This document shows, in pieces, positions 26,545 to 36,982 of a DNA stretch of 64,000 nt. A program made the translations under genes and the position numbers. A model generated the notes under the pieces. The model ran no database searches, was not told the origin of the DNA, and was given only the letters and a program-made list of their open reading frames with translations. Source of the stretch: Rhytidiadelphus loreus (lineage: Eukaryota > Streptophyta > Bryopsida > Hypnales > Hylocomiaceae). The first letter of the stretch is position 1. Every line of letters begins with the position of its first letter. The stretch spans positions 75,329,839 to 75,393,838 of the forward strand of contig OX344761.1 in the NCBI GenBank assembly GCA_947034895.1, in the 5' to 3' direction.

Positions 26545-26553
26545 AAACCCTAA
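26545..26553. promoter_or_regulatory. telo-box upstream of plastid RRM gene
   Basis: A second AAACCCTAA lies about 290 bp upstream of the RRM start codon at 26836. It falls outside the block shared with the inverted paralogue, so the second gene copy lacks it. Confidence 0.4.
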
Positions 26554-26835
26554 AAGGGGTATGATCATGCATCTTGGTCAGATCGTCGAGATAGGGTGAG
26601 TGCGGGCAGACAGGGTGCCAGTCGGAAGCTGTGGGCAGGGCGGAGCCAGGCTGACGGGCAGCCAAGGATACGAAAACCATGGCCGCACCTTATCCAGACT
26701 CGTGAGGACCTACATAACAAGGGAACAACGAAGGCAGCCGTAGTGTTTGCGTCGAAGGGTTTGGGGTTTTCTTCGGTTGCATTTTGCAGTTCCGTTGTGC
26801 TTGTTTGTTTTGCTGTTGCGAGATCATCCGGAGCA

Positions 26836-27708
26836 ATGGCGGCGGCAAGCATGACCATGGCTGTGGGCAGCACGCGGTTCGCCGTCGTGTCGACCCGCGC
26901 GGAGAGCAGTTTGAGCCGTAATGGCGGTGCATTGAGCATGGCCGCACCCTTGGCGGGACCGTCAGCCATGTCGTGCACCTTCTTGGAGTTGTCGTTGTCG
27001 AAGAGAAATGCTGTGAACTCTGCTATTGTGGCGAGAGCCGCGGAGGTGACGGATTATACCCTCGGAGAGGTCCAGACCGAGGAAGCCCCCGCTCCCGGTG
27101 AGCCGGCCGCTATTGTGCTGCAACAGGGCTCCAAGCTGTATGTCGGCAACTTGCCTTGGACGTGCGACAGCGCGCAGCTGGCTGAAATCTGCCAGGATTT
27201 TGGTACCGTGGAGGAGGTGGAGGTGATTTACGACCAAGAGTCTGGCAGGAGCCGAGGCTTCGCTTTCGTGACGATGGCGAGCAACGAGGACGCACAAGCC
27301 GTGATCAACTCGTTGGACGGAAGCGATATGGGAGGAAGGGCTTTGAGGGTGAACTACCCGCAGTCGAACAGGGACAAGCCCCGTTTCGAAAGGGGCGAGA
27401 GGCCCGAAAGGAGATCCCCGCTGGGAGGCAGCCGCAGGCCCGACGACCCGAACAAGCTGTTCGTGGGCAACCTGACATGGGGCTGCGACGAAGGCGCCCT
27501 GCACCAGCTTTTTTCGGACTTCGGGAAGGTGGTGGACGCCAAGGTTGTGTATGACAGGGATTCGGGTAAGTCTCGTGGTTTTGGGTTCGTGACTTTGGAG
27601 AATGCTAATGATGTGAGCACAGCCATTGAGAACCTGGACGGTGCTGATTTTGAGGGAAGACAATTGAGAGTGAACTTGGCCGGCGAGAAGCCCCCGCCCA
27701 GGTTTTGA
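26836..27708 (+). CDS. Plastid-targeted twin-RRM RNA-binding protein (copy A), 290 aa
   Basis: This is a chloroplast ribonucleoprotein (cpRNP) type protein; in the family such proteins bind plastid mRNAs and affect their stability, processing and editing. Residues 1 to about 68 are rich in Ser, Ala and Arg and poor in acidic residues, fitting a transit peptide. A short acidic stretch (about 70-90) follows. RRM1 has RNP2 LYVGNL (101-106) and RNP1 RGFAFVTM (140-147). A basic linker (about 180-202) leads to RRM2 with RNP2 LFVGNL (208-213) and RNP1 RGFGFVTL (247-254). The start at 26836 (GCAATGGCGG context) agrees with the paralogue; the frame extends upstream to 26596 but that part reads unlike protein. 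There is no intron, whereas seed-plant cpRNP genes usually have several. The reading frame is much more GC-rich than the surroundings. Confidence 0.93.
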   Translation: MAAASMTMAVGSTRFAVVSTRAESSLSRNGGALSMAAPLAGPSAMSCTFLELSLSKRNAVNSAIVARAAEVTDYTLGEVQTEEAPAPGEPAAIVLQQGSKLYVGNLPWTCDSAQLAEICQDFGTVEEVEVIYDQESGRSRGFAFVTMASNEDAQAVINSLDGSDMGGRALRVNYPQSNRDKPRFERGERPERRSPLGGSRRPDDPNKLFVGNLTWGCDEGALHQLFSDFGKVVDAKVVYDRDSGKSRGFGFVTLENANDVSTAIENLDGADFEGRQLRVNLAGEKPPPRF

Positions 27709-28440
27709 GCGGAGGTTCTTGGCAGACTCTGGCCATTGCCTTCGTGGCGACGTTTAGTATAGTTTTTGTGGTTTTTTCTCGTTGTCTAATACAAGGCAGG
27801 ATCTCCCGGACCGGGTTGTAAGGAATAGGGTAGATTTAATTCAAGGATACTAGTCAGCGGCTGCAAGTCTGCAGGCAGTGGTTATTAGGATGTCCTGGAT
27901 GCTGGGTGAAGACCCGGAGCTCAATTGTAAAATTTCCTATACAATTCGACAATTTTGTCGTGGCCTTTAGGATTTCCATTTCAGTGTCAGCATTGTGGTT
28001 TCACGAGGCCTACATGTTATGTCGTCCATGAGAGGTGCCTGCTTACTCGTTCTCTGTTTCATTGTTTGGCAGTCTGTACGGTCTATATACTGTATGCCTG
28101 TGGAAGCCGATTTTCTGAAGCTTAGTTCGTGGATGGTTTCTTTTTAACTTTGGAGGCTCTGTGATTGTCCTAATATTGTAATGTCGCGGAAGTTATTTCC
28201 TTTCCCATTTTCGATTCTGCTTGTTTGGTCGTTGTTTCTGTGCGGCTCGGATATGACTGACCATGATCGTTGCCCTGCATCTCTGAGGGAGGATTACTCT
28301 TATCCCAATTGCTGTTATTTCATGTTTGTGTGTTTATGCAATTTGTATGCAATTTCAGCAGATTGTTGTAACTCTTTGGTTGTCTGTTCATTTCACTGTT
28401 TAGAATAAATGACATCCTAATTCTGATGCATAGAATGTGT
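27709..28440 (+). other. 3' UTR and downstream flank of RRM copy A
   Basis: The first 330 bp after the stop codon are almost identical to the same part of copy B, which fits a recently homogenised 3' UTR. A small frame at 28181-28408 opens with MSRK and a hydrophobic stretch. It is shared with copy B for about 52 codons, including an in-frame 15-bp length difference, before a 1-bp indel breaks the match. I list it as an observation, not a gene. Confidence 0.6.
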
Positions 28441-28602
28441 TCGGTGGTCCGTTCCCTTCGCGTGAATGGAGCTCTTGGTAGGCTCTGACACCAAGCATGA
28501 GTGGGGTTTTCGCCCAGCCCGTCCCACATTCTCAAATTATGAGCCGGGCAAGTGACCGTGCGTCCGTGCAACGGTGGGGATGGTGATGTTCTGAAAGATC
28601 GC
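28441..28602. mobile_element. Insertion in copy A with a primer-binding-site-like motif
   Basis: This segment is present in copy A and absent from copy B at the matching position. It is GC-richer than its neighbours. Read on the minus strand it contains TTGGTGTCAGAGCC, one base different from the TGGTATCAGAGC primer-binding site (initiator tRNA-Met) next to the 5' LTR of many plant LTR retrotransposons. It could be a fragment of an LTR/PBS junction or a short TRIM-like element. I see no target duplication. Confidence 0.4.
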
Positions 28603-28865
28603 TTGGACTGAATTTTTTCTTTTCAGATGATGAAACGGGGGTTTTGCATATTGAAAAATGAATTTCTTTTATCTCCCAATTTTTTGGTATGTAATTTTAT
28701 TATTGTAATGCTATTTTGACATCATTAAGTGCAGGTTAAGTATTTTAGTTGGTTTTTACTTCATTATAATAGGGGTAGTTCCTCACTCTTCAATTCTGCA
28801 TGCTCCATTTCTTTTTGGCTATTTATGAACGAAACTTTTAGGTTTTATTTTTCATGGATGAAATT

Positions 28866-29398
28866 ACATGTCCAATGCCGAGCAAGAATCCATCCAGGTT
28901 TGGATATTAGATGCAGTTGTTGTTCCTTAACGCTGATGAAACCCCCCTCCGTCGATTCTACCAGTGCCTTAGAGCATCCGAGGTTTGGGAGTATGCGCAG
29001 TCCATTCTTCACCACCTATTTTGGGAGTACAGCCAGTGTTGGGTCCCCGCCCTTGTTTTGGCCATACTTTATATGTATCTTTGGCATCACAGTGTATGGC
29101 TTATTTGGTCTATCCTTCACAAGTCTTCCCTTTGGCTTATTTGGATTGCTTGCAACCACAAAGTTTTCTCACAAAACCTTTGGCCACTAGGCATCATTCA
29201 ACAAGCTCTTTGGGATGCCCTCCAAGACTCTAGATGTGTTGCTCAACTCAAAGTTCAAATTGTTGCCCGTCACTAACCGCATCAAGCTGCCCTCATCTGA
29301 ACTAAGTTTGACAAGATTTGGCTTAAATCTTGTTTCACGGGAGGGCAATTCCATTAGGTGGCACAAGTGTTCCCCTATTGTTTGCCTTTTTACGTAGG
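28866..29398 (+). pseudogene. LINE 3' fragment (zf-RVT region)
   Basis: Broken plus-strand frames spell the C-terminal zinc-finger region typical of plant LINE reverse transcriptases: HPGLDIRCSCC, then ADETP.RRFYQC with RASEVWEYAQSILHHL, then a Trp-rich stretch, NHKVFSQNLWP and IQQALWDALQDSR. Frames shift several times, for example between 28729-29190 and 28911-29276. The reverse transcriptase and endonuclease are missing. This is a 5'-truncated, decayed insertion. The family call is from recalled motifs. Confidence 0.65.
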
Positions 29399-31350
29399 TT
29401 AGCTGTCTTCATGAATTTTTGAAGAGTTACCAAGAAAATTCAGATCAAGTAGAAATCATGTTCAAATAGTCTAAATTTTTCAGAATAGAAATTCATTATA
29501 ATGTAGAACATTAAAATACAAAGAAAATTAATGTGGCATTCTATATTTAGAAATATATTTATAGATCCTCAACTTCATTAAAGTATTAATTTTAAAGAAT
29601 TCTTCATAAAAATTAGGTGGAGTGGAAACTATAGAGTTTAGAAGCTTCATTCTTTTTTAGTTTTGCTCAAGAGGAAAAGAAATTGTTTTAAATGGCAAAA
29701 TCAAGTTTTTAAAGAAAAAATTTAAAATATTGAATTTAATACATTGGATTAGTGTACTATTCTTTTGATAAACTATCCCATATAAAATTAAAAAACAATT
29801 AAAATGTCTCAAATTTAATTCAATGGTCTGGATATGGCAATTTTAGGACATGATATTAAGTCAATTTTTCAATTTTGGGCAAGTTGCTAAGGAAACAAAA
29901 AAAATTATTTTAATAAAATTTGTTGTGATGTATAATTTACTACAATCTTTAACCTCAAAAGAACCAAAGTACATTTCTTAGGTAGCATAACTTTTGATTT
30001 GGATACCCAATTGGAAAATAAATTACATTCTTACCTTAGGAGATCTTGTCTACACTTTGTATCAAAATTTCAAAAGAATCCATTGAAAATTGGCATTGTA
30101 GGAACTGAATTAAATTTTTTTAATTCAACAACCACTTAGTCTCTTGGATAACAACCTCAAATTTCTATAGCATTCTAAAATGCCATTTAAGAGTTACACC
30201 CAAAAACATCCTACAAAGATTTTTCTTTTAAAAAAGGCATAGTATGGGCAACCTACAAAAATTAATTTCTTAAACAAAAGAAAATTGGATGTAACTTTTT
30301 AGATTTATATATATAGAAAAAGCTTCTATTATGATTAAAGAGATAAAATTTATGAGGAGTTTTATTTTATAAGTATTTATGGAATCTCATTCTCAAAGAT
30401 AAAGCTAGAATTACATTCTTGAACTCAAATTTCAATATTTATGAAAAATAATAAAAAATTAAGGTGCAAATTTTTTATTACAACATTTTGACTATTAGAA
30501 TTGGCATAATGCAAGTTATCGATACTTTAGTGTTTTCCAACATTTTGTACATCTATGTTGTATTTTTTAAAGAAATAAATATGAACTTTTTTTTTGTTGA
30601 GTTTTATATGCATATTCAAACTTTTTTTCCCTCAAAATCATATCTTTCATTACAAGTTGTAGGATATGCTCATTTTTCTATAAATTTTGCGAAAGATTAA
30701 ACTTCATGGTTCACAAGAGTTGAAAGGAACAGTTGATTCTCTATACTTTAAATGAGACTTCCAATTTACAACAAAAAAAATATTGAAGTTTCAATGAATT
30801 AAAAAAATTAGAAAATTACTTTTGTTTTTATTTGATTATACAATGACAACAATATAGAGCACAGTAGTGCACTTTGATAGCTAAATACATGATTTTTTTC
30901 TTAAATCTACATATTTCAATAGTAGTATTGTACTATTTTGCATGGTTAAATTTCCCCAAATAAACTTCATTTTCCATTTTTCTCAATGCACTAGAAAATA
31001 GCAATTTGGAGCACTTTCTAGGGTAATTAGTTTGGACTTTAGGGTTTTAAAATGATTTTGACATTCAACCTCATTCAACATGTTTTTTTGCTTTCAAACA
31101 TAACTAAAAAAGTAAAGCTTTTGAAGTGGAGTTTCTATTCTCCATGAAAATTTTGAAAAATTCCAAAAATATAGATAGTTATTGAATATTCAAGTTGAGA
31201 ATCTATAACTATATAGCTAGAATGTCCTATGCTATTGCCACAATATAATAAAATAAAAATAAAAGTAAATTTTCTAATTTTTAACTCATTAAAACTTTAA
31301 AATTCAATGTCTTTTCTATGTTGAGTCAGAATGCCACGAAATAAAGTCCT
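29399..31350. other. AT-rich intergenic repeat DNA
   Basis: No gene is seen. Parts near 29980-30500 resemble the repeat array at 15.5-16.8 kb and phrases near 44.7 kb (CATAACTTTTGATTTGGATACCCAA), so most of this stretch appears to be old dispersed repeats. Confidence 0.5.
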
Positions 31351-31354
31351 TGCA

Positions 31355-31575
31355 TCCTACCTCACAAAAAACTTTCCAACAGTACCAAGAATGTAACCGA
31401 AGGCTGCACATATTTCACAAAAAACTTTTCAATAGTACCAAGAACGCAACCGAAGGATGTACATACCTCACAAAAAGCTTTCCAATAGTACCAAGAACAC
31501 AACCGAAGGATGCACATACCTCACAAAAAGCTTTCCAATAGTACCAAGAACGCATCGAAAGGATGCACAGCTCCA
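31355..31575. repeat. 53-bp tandem array, 4 units
   Basis: The phrase AGTACCAAGAA starts at 31381, 31434, 31487 and 31540, an exact 53-bp spacing. The unit includes CACAAAAAGCTTTCCAATAG and AACCGAAGGATGCACATAC. The unit sequence is present once in each of the inverted repeats at 14.1 and 15.1 kb, and the array is followed, as there, by a CAAACAAAACAAACAAC tract. The frame at 31350-31541 is a by-product of the array. Confidence 0.9.
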
Positions 31576-32439
31576 AAGGTCTCACTATAATAAACAAACA
31601 AAACAAACAACCTCATTTAATGTATAGATAGTGGTATGGATATTTTTTTATAATATTCTATAGTACAATATCTTTTTTTGAATTTTTTTTATGAGTTTTT
31701 AAGCATGTTTTGCATTTAATAAGAATTATTCACTTTTTCTTTAAAATTTCATAGTTATTTGAATTTTTTCTCAAAAATATCTGAAATTTTTATGACATAT
31801 AGGATATGTTTGAATAATAAAAATAAAATATCCTATTCATAAACAGCTAAAAAATATAGGATATAAATTTGTGGTTTTTGAAGTTCGACCATGCACTTAT
31901 AGGCTTTGTCTTTTAAGGTTTAAAGTTCATTTTAGGCCATTTGAATTATTTTTGGATTTTGCAAGATCTTAGTTGCCAAAAATGTAATACAAATGGATCT
32001 TTGAATAGTCTATTTTGGATTTATTTGGCATTTTGTCAACACTTATGTTAGATTAATAAATTGCTCACTTCTACATTGGACTCTAATTATCAAAATATAG
32101 CTTTTAACTCTTAAAGGAGGAAGGGATGAACTTGGAAATCATCCCTTTCTATTACCACGTGAATCATAAGCTTTAGAAATAGCAAAAGCACTCATTGGAA
32201 GTCAAAGTACTATAGAAGACCTCACCTTTTCACAACAAAATTCCAAGGATGAATAGTTGCACTTCTATCCTATTACAAGGATCCCTTGTCATCCATTGAA
32301 CGCCAAATGTCCTCGACATTTAAGGGTTAATCCCTTAAGGTTTTAGAAAACACATTGTGTCATCTTGAAATTTTCAATGGCAAATTCTTGATAGGGTGAA
32401 ACAAATCTCAATATTTTGTAAAGTAGGATGTTGTAGAAT

Positions 32440-32510
32440 AACAATGTGAAAAGTATTTAAAATTTTCAAAATTTCAAAATTTCAAAATTTTAAATACTTC
32501 TCACATTGTT
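32440..32510. repeat. Hairpin with about 27-bp arms
   Basis: AACAATGTGAAAAGTATTT on the left pairs with AAATACTTCTCACATTGTT on the right (one mismatch), extended by AAAATTTT. The loop is a CAAAATTT tandem. It could be a small foldback element or low-complexity palindrome. Confidence 0.75.
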
Positions 32511-33010
32511 TTCATAATTTAAAATTTTAATTAGGAAATGTAGTCTTACAGGAAAAAGAAAAGAAACATAATTTTTTTTCAATGAAAGGAATAGTGGAAA
32601 TGGGAAAAAAAATAAATGTTTGTGGACATTCCTAGTTCGTACTCTGTATAAACAAATTGGATCTAGAGAATATTTTTTCATAATTTGTATTTTTACTAAT
32701 TTTAAAAACATATTTTTGAATTTGGGCACTTTTGATTAGGAATGCAAAATAATTAGAATGATTCCAAAATGTTTTGAATTTGTTCGAAACAATATGCTAA
32801 TAATATCAATTTTTATATTTCAAAAAATGAAGCATATGTAAATTTTATTAAATTTTAAAGGATCTGATTTGGTCAACTTGGGCTTTCTACTCTTTTTGTT
32901 TGAATATGTGCACAATTTTGAGAGAGTTTTTTATTTTTCATTTTTTTAAATTCAAAAAAATTCAAAATTTGCCTTAAATTCCAATAAAAATAATTTAGTG
33001 TACGTATGTA

Positions 33011-33029
33011 TGTGTGTGTGTGTGTGTGT
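33011..33029. repeat. (TG)n microsatellite
   Basis: A run of about nine TG dinucleotides. Confidence 0.9.
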
Positions 33030-34209
33030 TGAAAAACATTTTTCAACTTCTTATAATTTTTCTTCCCCCAAAGTTGTATTTTTTTGCCTAAAAGTTGATC
33101 ATCTAAAATCGTTTTTATTTTTAAATCCAATGGTCAATATTTTCCACAATTAATTTCATGTATACCGAACGAAGTAGTTTTTACTTTTATACAGTTAAAA
33201 TTAAAAATTTCAAGCACATCCATATGCAAAAAAATGTCAAAGTGGGTCGACTCTTTGAAAACCTCCATTGTCACAAAGTTGTTAGGCCTCAAGGAGTTAA
33301 AGACCAATTTTCAATAGCTATTACGCTTTTTGAAAAAATCTTACAGTTCATTGTTTTATCATAACTACAAATTCCTCATGTCCTACTATGGAGTTGAAAT
33401 TTCTACTAATTTTGGTGACATGAATGATTTTCATTTACAATAATATACTTCATTGTATCCTTCACCTATGCCAAAAGAAAAATACATTTCAATATATAGG
33501 CATTGACTTTTATCAATTAAAACAATTTCATATAAACTCTACCTTCCTTAATTTCCAAACGGGGGCTAGTATTTGGGTATGTGAGGAAAGGCCATTCAAA
33601 AGCCTTTATATAACTATGCAAATTGATTCAAATATCAATTCTAGGAGAAAGAATAACTTTGGACTAATTTACACCAATACCATATCAAAGGCCCTTTAGA
33701 ATTATCAAAGCGATTAAATTGGTGGAGAGACAAGTGTGATTTACAAGTTGGGTTTACACTTTGGCCAAGGCCCATGCCATTTTTCATGACTGAGAAGTCT
33801 ACTTGGAATCCTACATGGCCAAAGTAGATAATGTTTTGCTAGTTTCTAAAAGTTGTTTTCTTGACCACTCCTTTGAAGTAAGCCTAATAGATTTTTAGGA
33901 GACCATAGTAGACTAAAACCTCACAACCATAGGTTTTTGTTTATTTAATTGATCTTGCAATTGACAATGTCAAATCTAATAATAAATAGATATGGCTTGA
34001 CTATGGCCTCTCTTGGGTTTATATCAAGACTATGCAAAATGCCATTACTATTTTTTGTCTTGGGCTCTTGCTTTCCATGTTCACATATAACAAAGTGGGG
34101 TACCCTAGAATGCTTCTGGTCCTGATGTAAACCAACCCTTAGTGGGGAAGGTAATAAGAGTTTTCAATCAAATTTTCAACATGTTGTGATGACCCTTCTG
34201 CCTTGGTGG

Positions 34210-34465
34210 CACTACACTAAAATTGGTAAATAGTGTTGGATGATAATTAGTGTTGTTCTTTGTTATTTATATTCCAACTTCTATATTTTGTTCCCATCTA
34301 ATACTAAATGCACTCTCGTAAAAGTGTTGAAATGACCAAATTTTACTATAGAGCTAAAATAGTGTTAGAATGAATAAATAATGTTCTAACACTAACCTTG
34401 CAAATCACAATTAGTGTTGTCTTTGACAATTAGTGTAGCCACACACTATTTACCTTAGTGTAGTG
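34210..34465. mobile_element. Small CACTA-like MITE
   Basis: The ends are CACTACACTAAAATTGGTAA on the left and, from the other strand, CACTACACTAAGGTAAATAG on the right. The interior repeats TTAGTGTTG in both orientations. Its size (256 bp) and termini fit a CACTA-derived MITE. The flanking triplets (TGG and GAA) do not match, so the exact ends or the target duplication are uncertain. Confidence 0.6.
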
Positions 34466-34559
34466 GAATGGTGGTTTTGCAACACTAGCTTCGTTGTAGG
34501 AGGACACCACCACATTGGGGTTGGTGCTCTCCTCTCCCACCATGACCTAATCATTTTAA

Positions 34560-35760
34560 CTGCGGTTGTTGCAGAAATGCAGATGGAGAGCATTCAGTTG
34601 GTCCAGCTGAGCTTTTTCGAAGAGCATGAAACCTTTTATTAGCATGAGCATGATGATTTTTCTGATGAATGACCTCCGTGATTCCGAACCTGGCTGCCTG
34701 ATCAATGACCTCCTTTCATTCACGACTGCATTTTATTCAAGAAGGCTTTCTGTACCACCTAGCTAGCGACCTTGTGTTGTTTGGACTCCGGAAGGGAGTT
34801 GAGGCTCGCTCCTGTTCGTGACAAGATCAAGTTAACATCATCAGTCTGGCACTGCAGAGGTAAAGCTCTTCTGATTTTATAATCACTGACTGTTCATTAT
34901 TTGATCTTAGAAACTTGTTGCTGACTGGCTATTTGTTTGCTCAGAAATCGGAACCGATTGGTTGGAAATCAAAGGTTTACAAGATGAGGTAGATGTGTGC
35001 CCCGGCCACTTGAATTCAAGAATCACATTTTGCATGTTTAATTTGTCTGTTCTACGTTTGTCAAGTGATGTTACAATCACGTGTGTGTTTCTTGCATCGT
35101 TTGTGTCTGTTTTGCGGCATTTGTGCTTTAGATTGTATCATTGCGTTTTGCTTGAGTAAGTGTTCGGGGTGCAAACCTAGGATTGTATGTGTTTTGCTTG
35201 AGTTAGAGGCAGGTGTTGACCAAGGATCTGGCAAGATTTTCTTGATTCCAACGCTCATTCAACTATGGTACGGCATTCCAAAACTGCTAGGCAGATTCCC
35301 TTTTCAATCTGATGTGCACAGAGAGTGTGGGTTTCTCTCAACAAAATACACGACTTTCATACAGATGCACAATAAGGCAAACACCGAGCCCACAAAAATT
35401 CCCACATGCTAAGCTATTAAAACAAGCTTCATTATTGCTCGAGATCCCCAAAGCATGACAGCAAATCCTTTCTATTTTTGAACAGAACCAAACTTCTCGC
35501 ATCTCCTCCATTTCAGAGTCCCCCACCCATCCACCCACCCACCCAAAGTGTTGGTTCCAACTACGCCTCTAGAACCAAGAGTCAGAGCTCATGGCACTAG
35601 GGTTCCCTCATGCTGGTGCCACAGGGACACTGGAGAATCGTTCTACCACTTTCTTCCAATCTTAGCTTGCAAGAAAGAAAACTTTCACACACCACTCTAT
35701 GAGTCCTTGAGAGCTGCCAAAAATTAAAAGCATATAAATATGTCCACTACTGTGCGTTAC
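34560..35760 (+). other. Possible spliced transcript, non-coding or unrecognised
   Basis: This stretch is less AT-rich and less repetitive than its neighbours. A plausible 85-bp intron lies at 34860-34944: GAG|GTAAAG at the donor, a CTGAC branch-like word, and TTTGCTCAG|AAATC at the acceptor. The downstream frames (34962-35159, 35065-35412) do not look protein-like. It may be an lncRNA, a UTR exon or an old gene fragment. (CCCA)n repeats lie at about 35518-35545. Confidence 0.3.
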
Positions 35761-36982
35761 AGGAATCTCTGAAATTACCCATCAGACGCTTCTAGTCGGC
35801 CGGGGTGAACCGACCCCTCGCTCATCCATGAGGGAAAACGCTGACATTTTTTATATGCCACGCATGATAAAATTTGCAAATTTTGAATTCATATTTGCAA
35901 TCAGAGGCCCCAAATTAGATAGGAGGAGTGCAATAAGTAAATCAATCAAGCACAAATAGGGGGGCTTTTATATTATATGCACCTTTGGAATGACTTCGGG
36001 GGAGGAGCAAGGGTTCACCCCAACCCTTTTAGTCCCTCCCTTCTAGGATTAATCTCATTGCTTGGAGAACATCCATATTAGCAACCAAATAGTTTGAAAG
36101 TACTAAGCCAAGTATGCAACAAGCAATGATAATGTGGCAAGTGTGTAGGATATTCCAAGTTGTCATAGAAGAGAGTTATCAATGTAACTTTAATTCCAAG
36201 TGATGGTTTCATATTTACGTTGGGTGGTGAAAGAATATTGGAAGAAGAACTCCAACCTATTTTTTAGGCTAATATGAATTAAGAGTCTATTCATCTTGTG
36301 TCCCATTTGAAATTCATTTGAATAGCAAGAATTACACCATGATTACTTACCTTTGTTAGAAAGGGGGCTCCATATAGACATACCTCATGGAGTAGTTTAA
36401 AAATGGGGAGTGAATATTATATACACTTTGTAGTATTTAAAAATATTATATATTATTGAGAAGGTTAACATTTTGTGATAAATATGAAATTTAAAGGATA
36501 TCTGTAAATATAAGTAGAGGTTGGTTATTCTCAAGTTTTTTCTTGTGGATCATTACATGTGTTTTGGTTGTTGTGGAGGGCTGCGAGTTCCCAACTTGAA
36601 ACCCACCTGAAACCCGCCAAAACCCGCCTGCGTTGACCTGGCCAAGCGACTGCCAGGTCAATTTTTTCAAAAAAATAAAAAAATTTAACTTTGCTTTTCA
36701 TTTTAAGGATTTAAATTTTTTTTTTTTTTTTTTAAATAAATAAATCTGACACCGGAGTTCAAGAAGACCGAGGGGAACGGAGCTCGAAACAGGCCCGAAA
36801 CGGCCCTCCAGCCCCCCCAATCTCATCTAATGGAATATGTAAGTTGAATATTTGATTGCAATATTATCAATGTTATTTAATACATTTTTAAATAGATGAT
36901 TTAGTCAAGTTAAATTTTTTATGCAATGTTTGAATGGATGGAACATGTGTAGTGTGTCTAATAATGATTGTAAAAACTACAA
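35761..36982. other. Intergenic with GC-rich islet
   Basis: Mostly AT-rich. A GC-rich islet at about 36570-36830 has AACCCGCC-type words, is interrupted by a T-run of about 18 at 36716-36733, and ends in a short C-run. I see no gene in it. Confidence 0.4.

Larger units (their letters stand above)
25299..26835. promoter_or_regulatory. Head-to-head intergenic region of TELO2 homologue and plastid RRM gene
   Basis: About 1.5 kb separates the two divergent start codons. It should contain both 5' UTRs and promoters. The minus-strand leader may hold a 5' UTR intron, which I cannot resolve. On the minus strand a TATATATA run lies at 26018-26026. Toward the plus-strand gene, CTAAATAGAA at about 26455 could serve as a TATA-like element. 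Sequence from about 26640 to the RRM start codon is shared with the second RRM copy; the rest is not. Short frames here (25698-25919, 26125-26349) lack support. Confidence 0.6.
26640..28725 (+). repeat. Duplicated block, copy A (RRM gene and flanks)
   Basis: This block is repeated in inverse orientation at about 52440-54480. Shared sequence starts in the 5' flank (GGAGCCAGGCTGACGGGCAG near 26640), covers the whole coding region and 3' UTR, and ends near GCTATTTTGACATCATTAAG at about 28725. Identity is highest from about 27120 to 28040 and clearly lower outside that tract. Copy A has an extra insertion at about 28441-28602; copy B has its own insertion of about 130 bp at about 52910-53035. Confidence 0.9.
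31611..34206. other. AT-rich intergenic DNA
   Basis: No supported gene. It includes a hairpin at 32440-32510 and a (TG)n run at 33011-33029. Near 33720-34170 plus-strand fragments suggest a very decayed coding relic, but frames break too often to name it. Confidence 0.45.

Noticed and set aside
26596..26835. Extension of the RRM copy A frame to an upstream start at 26596
   Set aside because: The extra 80 residues do not look like a transit peptide, are not shared with copy B, and the ATG at 26836 aligns with copy B.
26962..27663. 233-codon minus-strand frame (and its twin 53452-54150 on the plus strand)
   Set aside because: It is the antisense shadow of the GC-rich RRM coding sequence; it recurs only because the gene is duplicated, and has no domain.
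33011..33029. (TG)n run as a regulatory or Z-DNA element
   Set aside because: A short ordinary microsatellite in intergenic DNA; no gene nearby.
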